Source: Planctomyces sp. SH-PL14
Lineage (GTDB): Bacteria; Planctomycetota; Planctomycetia; Planctomycetales; Planctomycetaceae
NCBI RefSeq assembly: GCF_001610835.1
Contig: NZ_CP011270.1
Span: 4,172,001-4,236,000 of the forward strand
Direction of reading: 5' to 3'
DNA length: 64,000 nucleotides
Position numbers and translations under genes: made by a program. The notes under the pieces were generated by a model. That model was not told the origin of the DNA. It saw only the letters and a program-made list of their open reading frames with translations, and did not search any database. Positions 17,616 to 26,919 of this stretch are shown here, one piece after another (within the stretch, counting starts at the first letter, position 1; the number at the start of each line of letters is the position of its first letter).

Positions 17616-18047
17616 TTACAGCGATGTCCGGAGCGTCGAGCAGTCGAGAAGCCGCCACTCCATCTGCTCTTCTTCTTCCTCCTCGGACGCGACCGGGATC
17701 GCGACATTGCGATCGTCGAGTTCGTAAATGTCGTCTTCGACAAAGCGGAAGAACTGCTTGAACCACAGCATCTTCATGACCCGTTCCTGCGGGCCGACGA
17801 GCCGGATTCCGACCCCCGCTTCGTACCAGTCGTAGAGCATCCCGAAGAAGCCGCTCGGGACGTACTTGACGGTCCGCATGTCGATCCCGATGGCCGGGTG
17901 TTTCTCCCGTTTGATCAGGACAACCAGCGAGTCCCGGAGCAGAGACAGGTCGGCCCCGTCCCAGATCTCCATGTCCCCGATGTCGATGATCTGCCATTCG
18001 CCCGCAGTCGAGACCCGCAGCCCATGGGTGTGTTTACGTTCGGCCAT
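17616..18047 (-). CDS. STAS-domain protein (anti-sigma-factor antagonist-like)
   Basis: The 143-residue protein has the STAS fold pattern of SpoIIAA/RsbV-type antagonists: WQIIDIGDMEIWDGAD, a helix SLLRDSLVVLIKRE, the strand AIGIDMRTVKYVPS, then GFFGMLYDWYEAG. Ser65 in VPSGFFGML is at the position that is phosphorylated in SpoIIAA. The tail holds an acidic run (EEEEEE near 125-130). It is a stand-alone gene with its own terminator. Partner kinases are not adjacent, but two SpoIIE-type phosphatases that could act on such proteins are encoded at 47364-48554 and 52572-54293; any link is speculative. Confidence 0.78.
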   Translation of the reverse strand: MAERKHTHGLRVSTAGEWQIIDIGDMEIWDGADLSLLRDSLVVLIKREKHPAIGIDMRTVKYVPSGFFGMLYDWYEAGVGIRLVGPQERVMKMLWFKQFFRFVEDDIYELDDRNVAIPVASEEEEEEQMEWRLLDCSTLRTSL

Positions 18048-18512
18048 CTCGTCAACAACTCCGCGTTTACGTCGATTCCGCCAGTGAACGATTCAAAAAG
18101 GCAAACCCCGCGCCGCGTTGCATTACGGCAACAGGCGCGGCGTCATATCCTCTGACCGCTTAGAAACTTCCGGCAGAAAGCCTCGATGCCTCGCGCACCC
18201 CGATGTTGCCGAATGGCGACGCCGGTGAGGCGATCACGAAACAGGTCTGTCGAAGACTAGGTCAGGCGTCCGGCGGGGACTTGAGGAAATGTCGAAAGGT
18301 CCGGTTGCGGAGTCGGGGCGGACTCTGACCTCTCTGAGAAATCCGACTGGCGCTATTGGCCGGTCCGAAGGAGGACGCACGACTCGCAGGGGTTAACGAC
18401 TGCGCCAACTGCACGGGATGCGATTGCGATTCTCTTTACGGAGTCGTAAGTCCTTCGGTTCCCTGCAATTTCCCGGGAGTTTCCGCGCCGATCAGAACAG
18501 AGGCTTTTCGTA
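18048..18512. other. Intergenic region with a GC-rich hairpin, no gene seen
   Basis: This 465-bp gap separates the divergent STAS and membrane-fusion-protein genes. No credible coding frame is visible. At 18111-18143 an inverted repeat (CGCCGCGTTGC ... GCAACAGGCGCGGCG) can form a hairpin with a 4-base bulge, about 65 bp upstream of the STAS start; it might be an operator or 5' leader structure. The rest is lower in GC than neighbouring genes, as expected for promoter DNA. Confidence 0.4.
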
Positions 18513-19694
18513 ATGCGAGTGAACCGCCTCTCCCCGCGTGGTGCTCCAACGAATCCCTCCGGATCGCCTATGTCCTCATCGTCCTGTCCGGCATCGACGA
18601 CACCGACCACCTCGCGGGTGTGGATCGGCTTGGCGTGCGCGGCGGCCCTCGTGGCCGGAGGCGGACTCACGTGGTGGATGGAAGGGCGGGGGGACCGGCA
18701 GTTCGCCGGCTACCTGGAAGTCCGCAGCACCCAGATCTGCGCTACCCGCTCGGGACTCGTGACGCGACGGCTCGCTGCTGAGGGGATGGAAGTCACTCTC
18801 CGCAAGCCGATCGTCGAACTCTCCGACCCGATCCTCGAAGAGAAGATCGAAGACCAGACCGAGATCGTCGCCAGCCTGGAAGAGACCCTCAAGCAGGCGG
18901 TCGCCCAGGCTGAGGTCGAGTTCGACTGGCGGGAGAAGGAACTCCACGCCCAGATCTGCGACGCCCGGCTCAAGTCGGCGGACTTCCTCAAGGAGAAGTT
19001 CAACCACGAGCTCCGCAAGAACATGCTGGCGGACGTCCTCGCGACGAACGAGACGGCCCTCTGGGACGACAACGATCCGTTCTACCGGTCGATCATCCTC
19101 GAGCCCCGCATGCCCGAGATGGAGCGGATCAACACCGCCCTCCGGCTGGAGACCGCCTCGAACGCCGCCGACGTCTCGGCCGCCCAGGTCGAGATCTGCG
19201 ACCGCCAGATCCAGCAGCTCCAGAAAGTGACGAACGACCTCCCTGCGCGGATCCGCCGCAAGGTCGGCGTCGACGCCTCGGAAGCGAACCTGGCCCGCGC
19301 CAAGGAGACGCTCACCCGCCTCACCGCCCGCCGCGAGCAGCTCACGATCGTCTCCCCGGCAATCGGCCGCGTCGGCGTCTATCGCGTCAGCGAAGGGGAC
19401 CGGGTCGAGCCCGGGATGCCGATCGTCGAGCTCCTCGACAGCGCGAAGCGGTTCCTCAAGGTGGAAGTCCCTTCGACTTCGATCGCCGACTTCACGATCC
19501 AGCGGAACGTCCGCCTGACGTTCCCGGGCAACGTCGCCTGCGAGGGCCGGATCTACAGCATCGCTCCCCAGGCCTCGCCTCGGGCGGACGGCTCGATGAG
19601 CGATCCGGTGATCATCGCCTACGTCGAACCCGCCGGCCTCCCCTGGCCCGAGCTGCCGGTCGGAGCTCGCGTCGGCGTCCAGCTGTCCCGGTAG
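18513..19694 (+). CDS. HlyD-like membrane fusion protein (periplasmic adaptor)
   Basis: The 393-residue product has a single N-terminal membrane anchor (about 39-60, preceded by a Ser/Thr/Pro-rich leader). Then come a biotinyl-lipoyl-like half motif (GYLEVRSTQI, then SGLVTRRLAAEGMEV) and a long coiled coil (about 105-265, rich in Glu/Lys/Arg/Gln). A second lipoyl half (LTIVSPAIGRVGVYRVSEGDRVEPGMPIVEL) and a beta-barrel segment complete it. This is the order in adaptors of ABC, MFS or RND exporters. No transporter gene is adjacent, so the partner is unknown. ATG 18513 has GAGG 10 bases ahead; ATG 18570 is an alternative start. Confidence 0.85.
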   Translation: MRVNRLSPRGAPTNPSGSPMSSSSCPASTTPTTSRVWIGLACAAALVAGGGLTWWMEGRGDRQFAGYLEVRSTQICATRSGLVTRRLAAEGMEVTLRKPIVELSDPILEEKIEDQTEIVASLEETLKQAVAQAEVEFDWREKELHAQICDARLKSADFLKEKFNHELRKNMLADVLATNETALWDDNDPFYRSIILEPRMPEMERINTALRLETASNAADVSAAQVEICDRQIQQLQKVTNDLPARIRRKVGVDASEANLARAKETLTRLTARREQLTIVSPAIGRVGVYRVSEGDRVEPGMPIVELLDSAKRFLKVEVPSTSIADFTIQRNVRLTFPGNVACEGRIYSIAPQASPRADGSMSDPVIIAYVEPAGLPWPELPVGARVGVQLSR

Positions 19695-19770
19695 GTCCTC
19701 TGGCGGGCATCTCTTCTCTGCGGCCTCCGCGTCTCCGCACGAGTTTTCCCTCTTCTCGATCAGAAGAGGG

Positions 19771-19815
19771 GAGCCACAGATGAACGCCGATAAACACAGA
19801 TCGGAAAGGGCCGTT
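19771..19815. repeat. CCACAGATGAACGC-type short dispersed repeat (copy C2)
   Basis: The segment reads GAGCCACAGATGAACGCCG, then ATAAACACAGATCGGAAAGG, the reverse complement of the motif at 12186-12232 and 56052-56090. It is in the 250-bp gap between the adaptor gene and the Uma2-family gene. Just upstream, GCGGCCTCCGCGTCTCCGC also resembles wording common in dispersed intergenic repeats. Confidence 0.7.
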
Positions 19816-19946
19816 CTGGCTCTCGTTCTGTTGTGATTCTGTTCAGGTGTCCCGGGCCTCTTCGGCTTGTTCGGGGTGTCGCGGTCTCTCCATCACGGGC
19901 TATCATGGTCCTGGAGATTTCCAGTTCTGCCCCGTGGCGCAAGGCG

Positions 19947-20567
19947 ATGACGAATCTGGCCCACAAGCGAATGTCAGCCGCCGAGTATCTCGCCTTCGAG
20001 CGGGCTTCGGAGACGAAGCACCAGTTCTTCGACGGCGAAGTCTTCGCGATGGCGGGGGGAAGTTATGTGCACGCCCTGGTCTCCAACAACGTCGCCGCTG
20101 AGATCCGCTCTTGCTTGAAGGGGACGCCTTGCCAAGCCGTCGGGAGTGACCTTCGAGTGGCGACTCCCGGAGGCCTCTATACCTATCCCGATGTCACCGT
20201 GCACTGCGGTCCGCCGACGTTCGTTGATGAGCAGTCCGATACGCTGACAAACCCGCGGCTGCTCGTCGAAGTCCTCTCGCCGTCGACGGAGCGTTACGAC
20301 CGCGGGCGAAAGTTTGAGCAGTATCGAGGGATTCGTTCGCTGACCGACTACCTGATCGTGTCGCAGGGACACGCGTCCGTCGACCACTTCTTCCGTCGCG
20401 AAGCTGACGGCGCCTGGCTCCTCATGGGTTATTCCGGAATGGAGGCCCAAGTGTCAGTCGACAACCTGGGGATCGTGCTCCCTCTGTCCGAGATCTACGC
20501 CGGAGTGGACTTCTCCGCCGCCGAGCCCGATCCGCTCCCACCGCTCCGGCCCGGCGCGACCTTCTGA
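19947..20567 (+). CDS. Uma2-family (DUF820) endonuclease-like protein
   Basis: The 206-residue product has the Uma2 pattern: MSAAEYLAFERASETKHQF, FDGEVFAMAGGS, the PD-(D/E)XK-like core GSDLRVATPGGLYTYPDVTV and LLVEVLSPSTERYDRGRKF, and YRGIRSLTDYLIVSQ. The family has a restriction-endonuclease fold and is strongly expanded in planctomycetes and cyanobacteria, where its biological role is not settled. The predicted active-site Asp and Glu are both present. ATG at 19947 is preceded by AAGG; an ATG at 19905 in the same frame is an alternative. Confidence 0.88.
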   Translation: MTNLAHKRMSAAEYLAFERASETKHQFFDGEVFAMAGGSYVHALVSNNVAAEIRSCLKGTPCQAVGSDLRVATPGGLYTYPDVTVHCGPPTFVDEQSDTLTNPRLLVEVLSPSTERYDRGRKFEQYRGIRSLTDYLIVSQGHASVDHFFRREADGAWLLMGYSGMEAQVSVDNLGIVLPLSEIYAGVDFSAAEPDPLPPLRPGATF

Positions 20568-20650
20568 TCGATGCGAGTTCCTGCCACGGGCTCGCGCGGG
20601 CTTCCTAAGGACGAGAGACGTCTACATCTCATCGCAAATGTGGCCGCATC

Positions 20651-21241
20651 TCACGACGCCGGCATCTGCCACGCCTTGATCGCTTCGATCGGCCAGATCA
20701 GCATCAGGATGTTCAGGATCAATCCATCGCGGATCCAGAGAGCCAGGACGATCTCGGTCACCGCGAAGAGCGCGATTGACCACCGCCAGCCGATCCGCTG
20801 CGCGATCCAGAAACCGGCGAGGCAGGAGAGCAGGTCGCCGATCGAATTCAGGACTGTGTCCCCCAGGTAGCCTTGCGCCGCGGTCTCCTGCCGATATCGC
20901 TCGATGATGAACGGGGAGTTCTCCCACACTTCCCAGAGCGCTTCCAGCACCGCGGTGGCCAGGGACTGGCGCCAGACCGACCACCGCGCGGCGACGAGCC
21001 GGAGGATCCACCAGAACCCGACTCCGTGCAGGAGGTGCGTGAAGGCGTAAGGATCCACAAAGTGCTGCGAGTTGTGGGCGCCCCACACGTCGCTCGACCA
21101 CAGGTTCCACCGTGCGCAGGCGCACCACCACAACCGGTCCTCCAGCCGCAGCGCCGCCACCATCGCGATGGCCACGGCGGCGTGGAGCCACAGGGACCAG
21201 GATCCGCGAACGGTCGACTGTCCTTCGCTGCTGGCAGGCAA
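20651..21241 (-). CDS. UPF0314 (DUF2585) membrane protein
   Basis: The 196-residue product is hydrophobic with about five membrane helices. It has the family's conserved blocks: SQHFVDPYAFTHLLHGVGF, WENSPFIIERYRQETAAQGY, GDTVLNSIGDL, and at the end WIRDGLILNILMLIWPIEAIK. The function of the family is unknown. The start is set at a TTG (21241) that has AGGAG six bases upstream. An ATG at 21163 lies inside the first helix, and the long open frame upstream has no conserved content. It is divergent from the dehydrogenase gene at 21409. Confidence 0.8.
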   Translation of the reverse strand: MPASSEGQSTVRGSWSLWLHAAVAIAMVAALRLEDRLWWCACARWNLWSSDVWGAHNSQHFVDPYAFTHLLHGVGFWWILRLVAARWSVWRQSLATAVLEALWEVWENSPFIIERYRQETAAQGYLGDTVLNSIGDLLSCLAGFWIAQRIGWRWSIALFAVTEIVLALWIRDGLILNILMLIWPIEAIKAWQMPAS

Positions 21242-21408
21242 GGCTCGCTCCTGGATTGGCCGGGGATGGCATCCGCAGCCAGTGAGTGTACTCCAGAACG
21301 GCCGGGAGTCCGGAGACCGTCGCTTCGCCGCCGCAAAGGTGCCTCCTCTCCGTCCGTGCTCTACAATCGGGCTCGCCTCGCGGGAAACAGCTTGTTGGAG
21401 TCTGTGGA

Positions 21409-24354
21409 ATGCTGCTGCGCTGGTGTCTCGTCTTCTCCCTCTGCGCCTTCGCTTCGGGACGCCAGTCCCTCCGGGCGGCCGAACCGGTGAAAGGGCCGAT
21501 CGAACCGGAAGCCTCGCTCCAGTACCTGGAAGTCGACCCCGGCCTGACGGTCGAACTCGTCGCCGCGGAGCCCGATGTCGTCGACCCGGTGGCCGCCGCC
21601 TTCGATGAACATGGCCAGCTCTGGGTCGTCGAAATGACCGACTACCCGAACGGCCCGCCCGAAGGGGGACCGCCTCTCTCGCGGATCCGCGTCCTGTCAC
21701 CGCTCAAAGACCAGCCGGGTCGGTTCGGCAACGCCCGGACCTTTGCGGACAAGCTTCTGTTCGCCAATGGCCTCCTGCACTGGCAGGGGGGGGTGATCGT
21801 CACGATGGATGCCGGCATCCACTACCTCAAGGACGAAGACGGCGACGGCATTGCGGACCGGAAGGAGGCCTGGTTCACCGGCTTCGTGAAAGGGAACCCG
21901 CAGCTCCGCTGCAACCACCCGACACTGGGGCTCGACGGCAGGATTTACGTCGCCAACGGCCTGCGAGGGGGCTCGATCGCGGCCAACAAGGAGAAGTGGG
22001 GCAAGGAGTCCGCACCGATCTCGATCAGCGGTATGGATTTCTGCTTCGATCCCTACACCGGTGAAGGGGAAGCGGTTTCGGGGCTCGGCCAGTTCGGTCT
22101 CGCCTTCGACGACTACGGCAACCGCTTCGTCTGCAGCAACCGGAACCCCTGCCGGCACATCGTCCTGGAAGACCGGGACATCAAGCGGAATCCCAATCTC
22201 GTCGTGACGTCGGTCATGGAAGAGGTCTCCGCTCCCGCCGAGAAGTCTCACATCTACGCCATCAGCCGGCCCTGGACCACTTCGACGCAGCACGCCGGCC
22301 AGTTCACCGCGGCCTGCGGCCTGTCGATCTTCCGCGGCGACGCTCTCCCGGCCGCCTACTACGGCAACTCGTTCACCTGCGAGCCGACCGCCAACGTTGT
22401 CCACCGCGACATCCTCGAGCCCTGCGGAGCGACGTTCCGGGCGATCGAGTCGACCGAACAGCGGGAGTTCCTGGCCTCGCGGGACGAATGGTTCCGCCCC
22501 GTCTACACGTTCTCGGGGCCGGACGGCGCCCTGTATGTGTGCGACATGTACCGGGCGGTCATCGAGCATCCGGAGTACATGCCCGAGGAACTCAAGACCC
22601 GGCCTGACCTGACGCTGGGGAACGACCGCGGCCGGATCTACCGCGTCGTCGACACACGGGTCGTGAAGGCCCGCAAGCCGGGCAGCCGCGAGCCGGTCCT
22701 CAATCATCCCAGCGCCTGGCAGCGGGAGACCGCGCATCGGCAGATCGTGGAGAAGAGCCAGTCGATCGACCCCGCCTCGCTGCGGCTGATCGCCCTCGTC
22801 GACGATGTCATCCCCGCACGGCTCCCCGCCCTCGCGCTCCTGGCCGCTTCGGGATCGCTGCAGAAGAGCGACCTGCGTTCGGTGTTCCGGCTGAACAAGC
22901 CCGCAGTCCAGGCCTACGCGGCCAGGATTGCCGCGAAGTCTTTTGCCGATGACCCGGAGATCCACTCTCTGCTGATCGCGACCCCTCCGGCCGACTTGGA
23001 CGGCGCCACGCGGATGAGCGTCGCGCTCGCTCTCGGGGCCTACCCGATCGATGACGCCTCCCTCGACTGGATGGCCGCGGCGCTGGCCGCCGTTCCGGAC
23101 GACGCCTGGCTGACGACCGCCATTGCCACCTCGGTCCCGAAGGACGGTGCGAAGCTGGCCCTTCGCTACTGGAAGCACGCCTCCGAAAGCGGCGCAGACG
23201 TATCAGCTGACGAGAAACGGCAGATCCGCGAGCTCTTCTCGCTGGCGGCGACGCAGGCGGATCGGGAAGCGCTCAAGGCGCTCGTACAGCAGGTCGCCTC
23301 GTCCGCCGCGCGCCAGGACAAATCTGAGCGGCCTCCGGTCGCGCTCGAGGGAGTCGCCCGCGGTCTCAAGACTCGCGGCGAACGGATCGCGCCGCTTCTC
23401 GGCGAACTGTCGCCTGAGAGCGCGAAGGTCATTCGGAGCCTGTTCGAGGCGGCGGGCACGGTCGCTCAGTCTGACGCAGCGCCGCTGGCCCGCCGGATCG
23501 ACGCGCTGAAGCTCGTGGGCTTCGCCCCGCCGGAGATGATCGCCCCGGCCGTCAGTCCGCTGCTCGTCGCGTCCGAGAACAGTCTCGTCGCTGCGGCGAT
23601 TGAAGCCCTCGGGGCGAGTGACGACGCCAAGGTGCCTGAACTGCTCCTGACCGACTATGGCCGTCGCTCGCCTGCACTGCGGTCCGTGATTCTCGGCCAG
23701 CTCCTGACGTCCGAGCCGCGGGTCACCGCGCTCGTCACGGCGATGGAAGCGGGAACCGTCTCGCTTCGTGAACTCGACAGCGGCCGGCTCACGGTCCTGC
23801 AGCGGCAGAAGGCTCCGGCGCTCAAGGAGCGGATTGCGAAGCTGGTTCAAGCGGCCGCGCCGGCGGACCGATCGCAGGTGCTGGCGGAGTATCAACCGGT
23901 CCTCAAGATGAAGGGGGACCCGCTTGTGGGGCGGGAGGTGTTTGCCAAGAACTGTGTTACCTGCCACAAGATCGGTGATCTGGGCGTCAACGTGGCTCCG
24001 GACATTGCCGATTCCCGGGTGAAGACGCCGGTGCAGTTGTTGACCGACATCCTCGATCCCAACAAGGCGATCGACAACAACTACTTCAGTTACACGGTCA
24101 TTGACCAGTCGGGGCAGATCTATACGGGGATCCTCTCGGCCGAGACGGCGTCGTCGGTGACTCTGAAGCAGCCGGAGAACAAGACGGTTTCGATTCTTCG
24201 TTCTGACATCGACGAGATCCGTTCGAACGGTGTGTCGTTGATGCCGGTGGGGTTGGAGAAGTCGATTCCGCCGGAGCGGATGGCCGATTTGATTTCGTTC
24301 ATCAAGAACTGGCGTTATCTGGACGGTCAGGTCCCGAAAGACGTCATCCGATGA
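21409..24354 (+). CDS. Pirellula/Verrucomicrobium-type membrane-bound dehydrogenase with HEAT-like region and C-terminal heme domain
   Basis: The 981-residue exported protein starts with a signal peptide (MLLRWCLVFSLCAFASG). The N-terminal domain (about 45-450) is the PVC-type membrane-bound dehydrogenase beta-propeller with FDEHGQLWVVEMTDYPNG, DEDGDGIADRKE, RCNHPTLGLDGRIYVANG and GPDGALYVCDMYR. A helical, HEAT-like stretch follows (about 480-820). At the end is a cytochrome c-like domain with the heme site CVTCHKIG (Cys849 to His853). It continues as the planctomycete-type heme-binding region with DILDPNKAIDNNYFSY and LISFIKNWRYLDG. It should be a periplasmic, heme-dependent oxidoreductase; the substrate is probably a sugar or sugar alcohol, inferred from the family. 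Confidence 0.9.
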   Translation: MLLRWCLVFSLCAFASGRQSLRAAEPVKGPIEPEASLQYLEVDPGLTVELVAAEPDVVDPVAAAFDEHGQLWVVEMTDYPNGPPEGGPPLSRIRVLSPLKDQPGRFGNARTFADKLLFANGLLHWQGGVIVTMDAGIHYLKDEDGDGIADRKEAWFTGFVKGNPQLRCNHPTLGLDGRIYVANGLRGGSIAANKEKWGKESAPISISGMDFCFDPYTGEGEAVSGLGQFGLAFDDYGNRFVCSNRNPCRHIVLEDRDIKRNPNLVVTSVMEEVSAPAEKSHIYAISRPWTTSTQHAGQFTAACGLSIFRGDALPAAYYGNSFTCEPTANVVHRDILEPCGATFRAIESTEQREFLASRDEWFRPVYTFSGPDGALYVCDMYRAVIEHPEYMPEELKTRPDLTLGNDRGRIYRVVDTRVVKARKPGSREPVLNHPSAWQRETAHRQIVEKSQSIDPASLRLIALVDDVIPARLPALALLAASGSLQKSDLRSVFRLNKPAVQAYAARIAAKSFADDPEIHSLLIATPPADLDGATRMSVALALGAYPIDDASLDWMAAALAAVPDDAWLTTAIATSVPKDGAKLALRYWKHASESGADVSADEKRQIRELFSLAATQADREALKALVQQVASSAARQDKSERPPVALEGVARGLKTRGERIAPLLGELSPESAKVIRSLFEAAGTVAQSDAAPLARRIDALKLVGFAPPEMIAPAVSPLLVASENSLVAAAIEALGASDDAKVPELLLTDYGRRSPALRSVILGQLLTSEPRVTALVTAMEAGTVSLRELDSGRLTVLQRQKAPALKERIAKLVQAAAPADRSQVLAEYQPVLKMKGDPLVGREVFAKNCVTCHKIGDLGVNVAPDIADSRVKTPVQLLTDILDPNKAIDNNYFSYTVIDQSGQIYTGILSAETASSVTLKQPENKTVSILRSDIDEIRSNGVSLMPVGLEKSIPPERMADLISFIKNWRYLDGQVPKDVIR

Positions 24355-24371
24355 CGAGCGGCGCGCCGTCA

Positions 24372-24700
24372 ACCGGGTCCAGGGGGTACCCCTGGTGGGG
24401 GATGCAAGGGGGTCACACCCCCTTGCCCGCCGGAGGCCTGGCCGTCGAGAGATGTCTGAAGGAGAGCGTGTCCAAACGCGGACAGCGTGCCGGATGTCCC
24501 CTCACCAGCCAGCGGGGATTGCAAAGCGAGCTGTGTGGTTGGTGTAAGTCCTCAGCACTGGCACCACAAAGCGGACATCCGTTGTGTCCCACGGTTCCGC
24601 GACGAAAATGCCTCCGGCGGCAAGGGGGCGTGGCCCCCTTGACCCCAGGCTGCCGTGGCACGTTGGGTTTGAAGTGACATAGCCGTGCCGGCAAGGACGC
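24372..24700 (-). repeat. Structured intergenic repeat, family A, copy 3 (reverse)
   Basis: In reverse orientation it begins ACCGGGTCCAGGGGGTACC and the hairpin GCAAGGGGG-TCACA-CCCCCTTGC. It runs through CCGCCGGAGGCCTGGCCGTC, the inner hairpin GTGTCCAAACGCGGACAG, and the left hairpin CAAGGGGGCGTGGCCCCCTTG. It ends with CCACGGCACG-type and TTGGGTTTGAAGTGACATAG wording and GCCGGCAAGGACG. It lies between two genes in the same direction (dehydrogenase and HtrA), starting 18 bp after the first stop. Confidence 0.93.
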
Positions 24701-24782
24701 GGTTCGAGCCAGGTCCGGAGCGGATGCTCCGGTGGCTTCCTGATAGAGTGAGGTCTGGAATCGAGGCCACAGGAAAAGTCCC

Positions 24783-26363
24783 ATGAAACCAGACCGCGCC
24801 GGTCGCATCGCATCCTCAGGCCTGCCGCGCGGAGCCCGCTCGCTCCTCAGCGCAATCCTCCTCCTCGGCCTCCTCGCCCCCGCACGGGCAGACGACCCGT
24901 CACCTCTCAAACTCTTCGAGAAAGAACTCGTCGACGTCATCGCCCGGACCGAACGCTCAGTCGTCAGCATCGCCCGCGTCTCCACCAAAGCGGACGCCGG
25001 CGGAGAACGGAACTCCGACCAGCTCGACCCCTTCGGACCACGCCGCGACAACGATCCCACCAGCCCCGCCTACATCCCGGCCGACTTCGGCTCCGGCGTC
25101 ATCCTGGCGCGGGAAAAGGACAAATCAGCCCGCTTCGTCCTCACCAATCGCCACGTCGTCGTCGGAACCCGCCGCGGCGAAGCCAAGGTCGACGAACGCA
25201 CGCGGTTCTTCGTCCGGCTCGCGTCGCAGCGAGTCCTGGAAGCCCGCGTCATCGCCGCCGATCCCCGCAGCGACCTCGCCATGCTCCGCCTCGACTTCGA
25301 CGGGACCGAGGTCAAACCCGACGAAGCCCCCCCGCTCGCGCTCGCGGAGCAGGAGGCCAAGAAGGGCCAGATGGTCATCGCGCTCGGCAACCCCTACGCC
25401 ATCGCCCGCGACGGCAGCGCGAGCGCCAGCCTCGGGATCATCAGCAACATCTCCCGCCGTCCCGCGCCACGAACCACGGAAGCGTTCAACAAGGACGAGA
25501 ACGCCACGATCCACGAGTACGGCACCCTCCTCCACGTCGACACCCGGCTCAGCCTGGGGACAAGCGGAGGAGCCCTCGTCGATCTCGACGGCAAACTGAT
25601 CGGACTCACGACGTCGCTGGCGGCCCTCGAGGGCTACGAGAAGTCGGTCGGCTTCGCGATCCCGATGGACGCCGGGATGCGGCGGATCATCGAGTCGCTC
25701 CTCGACGGCTACGAGGTGGAATACGGCTTCCTGGGAGTCGCGCCGCACGACGCCCGCTTCGTCGACCTGGCGAACGTCCGCGGCCAGGCCCCCCAGCCCT
25801 CCGCCGCCATGGTCCGCTGGATCGCCCGGAACTCCCCCGCCCAGGCGGCCAACATCCACCCCGGCGACTGCATCCTGCGGGTCAACGACCGCCCGGTCTT
25901 CAGCAGCGCGGACCTGATGCGGGAAGTCGGCCTACTGGGCCCGGACACGATCGCCACGCTCACCCTGCTGCGGCCGGTGACCGAGGAAGTCTCGACCGTG
26001 CGGCTCCGGCTGGGAAAGTGGCCCGTCTACGACGACTCACAGATCATCGCCACGGCGCGGCGGTATCCCCCCTGGCGCGGCCTGAGCGTCGACTACCCCA
26101 CGGGCCGCCGCCGCTTCATGCCGGGGGACCAGCCGGGAGCGTGGTTCACGCAGTCGGTGGCGGCGGTCGTGATCTCGGAGGTCGAACCGCAGGGGGAAGC
26201 GGCCCGGGCGGGACTCCAGGCGGGGCAGTTCATCACCCACGTCGACGGCGAGGCGGTAACCACCCCGGCCGAGTTCCACCGGCGGATCGGCAGCGGCACC
26301 TCTCCCGTCACTCTCGCGCTGAGCAACGGCCGCCGCATCGAGCTGGCCGCGAAGGCGCCGTAG
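24783..26363 (+). CDS. Secreted HtrA/DegP-like serine protease with two PDZ domains
   Basis: The 526-residue product has a signal sequence (about residues 12-36, ending APARA). A trypsin-like domain carries the triad His124 (LTNRHVVVG), Asp164 (DPRSDLAML) and Ser261 (LGTSGGALVDLDG), so it is predicted active. Two PDZ modules follow: one at about 315-410 (GFLGVAPHD, IARNSPAQAANIHPGDCILRVNDR) and one at about 440-525 (VISEVEPQGEAARAGLQAGQFITHVDGE). The arrangement matches periplasmic quality-control proteases. The loop between His and Asp is longer than in DegP. Confidence 0.9.
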   Translation: MKPDRAGRIASSGLPRGARSLLSAILLLGLLAPARADDPSPLKLFEKELVDVIARTERSVVSIARVSTKADAGGERNSDQLDPFGPRRDNDPTSPAYIPADFGSGVILAREKDKSARFVLTNRHVVVGTRRGEAKVDERTRFFVRLASQRVLEARVIAADPRSDLAMLRLDFDGTEVKPDEAPPLALAEQEAKKGQMVIALGNPYAIARDGSASASLGIISNISRRPAPRTTEAFNKDENATIHEYGTLLHVDTRLSLGTSGGALVDLDGKLIGLTTSLAALEGYEKSVGFAIPMDAGMRRIIESLLDGYEVEYGFLGVAPHDARFVDLANVRGQAPQPSAAMVRWIARNSPAQAANIHPGDCILRVNDRPVFSSADLMREVGLLGPDTIATLTLLRPVTEEVSTVRLRLGKWPVYDDSQIIATARRYPPWRGLSVDYPTGRRRFMPGDQPGAWFTQSVAAVVISEVEPQGEAARAGLQAGQFITHVDGEAVTTPAEFHRRIGSGTSPVTLALSNGRRIELAAKAP

Positions 26364-26434
26364 CTCCGGATATCCGTGTTCCGGTCGGCTTCGGGTGCAT
26401 TCGACGATGGGTGGTCGCCCAATACGGGCCGAAT

Positions 26435-26757
26435 CGGGTCCAGGGGCACCCTGGTGGGGGATGCAAGGGGGCAACGCCCTCTTGCCCGCCGGAGGCTGTC
26501 TCGTCGGACACCATCGAAAGGAGCACGTGTCCAAGCGCGGACACCGTGCCGTATGCCCCCTCACCAACCCGCGGGGATTGCAAAGCCAGCGGTGTATTTT
26601 TAGGGAGTTCTCAACGCCGGTATCACACAGGGGACATCCGTCGTGTACCACGGTTCCTCATAGAAGCGCCTCCGGCGGCAAGGGGGCGTGGCCCCCTTGA
26701 CCCCAGGCTGCCGTGGCACATTGGGTTTGACGTGGCATAGCCGCACCGGCAAGGACG
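26435..26757 (-). repeat. Structured intergenic repeat, family A, copy 4 (reverse)
   Basis: The copy begins CGGGTCCAGGGGCACCCTGG and the hairpin GCAAGGGGG-CAACG-CCCTCTTGC. It keeps the inner hairpin GTGTCCAAGCGCGGACACC and the left hairpin CAAGGGGGCGTGGCCCCCTTG. It ends TTGGGTTTGACGTGGCATAG and CACCGGCAAGGACG. The block after GCCGGAGG differs from most copies (CTGTCTCGTCGGACACCATC instead of CTGGCCGTCGAGAGATG), a variant shared in part with the copies at 47031 and 60215. It lies between the HtrA and DUF4404 genes. Confidence 0.93.
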
Positions 26758-26919
26758 CCGTTTGAGCGAGCGGAACAAGGCGTCTCGTTCTTCGTTGACC
26801 GACCGCCATCCACCGAATGCACCTGTCAGCTTCGAGCATCAGGACGCGGTACCCGTCGGTTGGCCCGCCGAGTACGATGGAGCCGTGATCGAAGCTGGCA
26901 CTCAGACGAGGACGTTGTG

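Noticed and set aside
19947-20567. The Uma2-family gene as part of a restriction-modification or defence system
   Set aside because: No methyltransferase, specificity or other defence gene is near, and Uma2 proteins are abundant stand-alone genes in planctomycetes.
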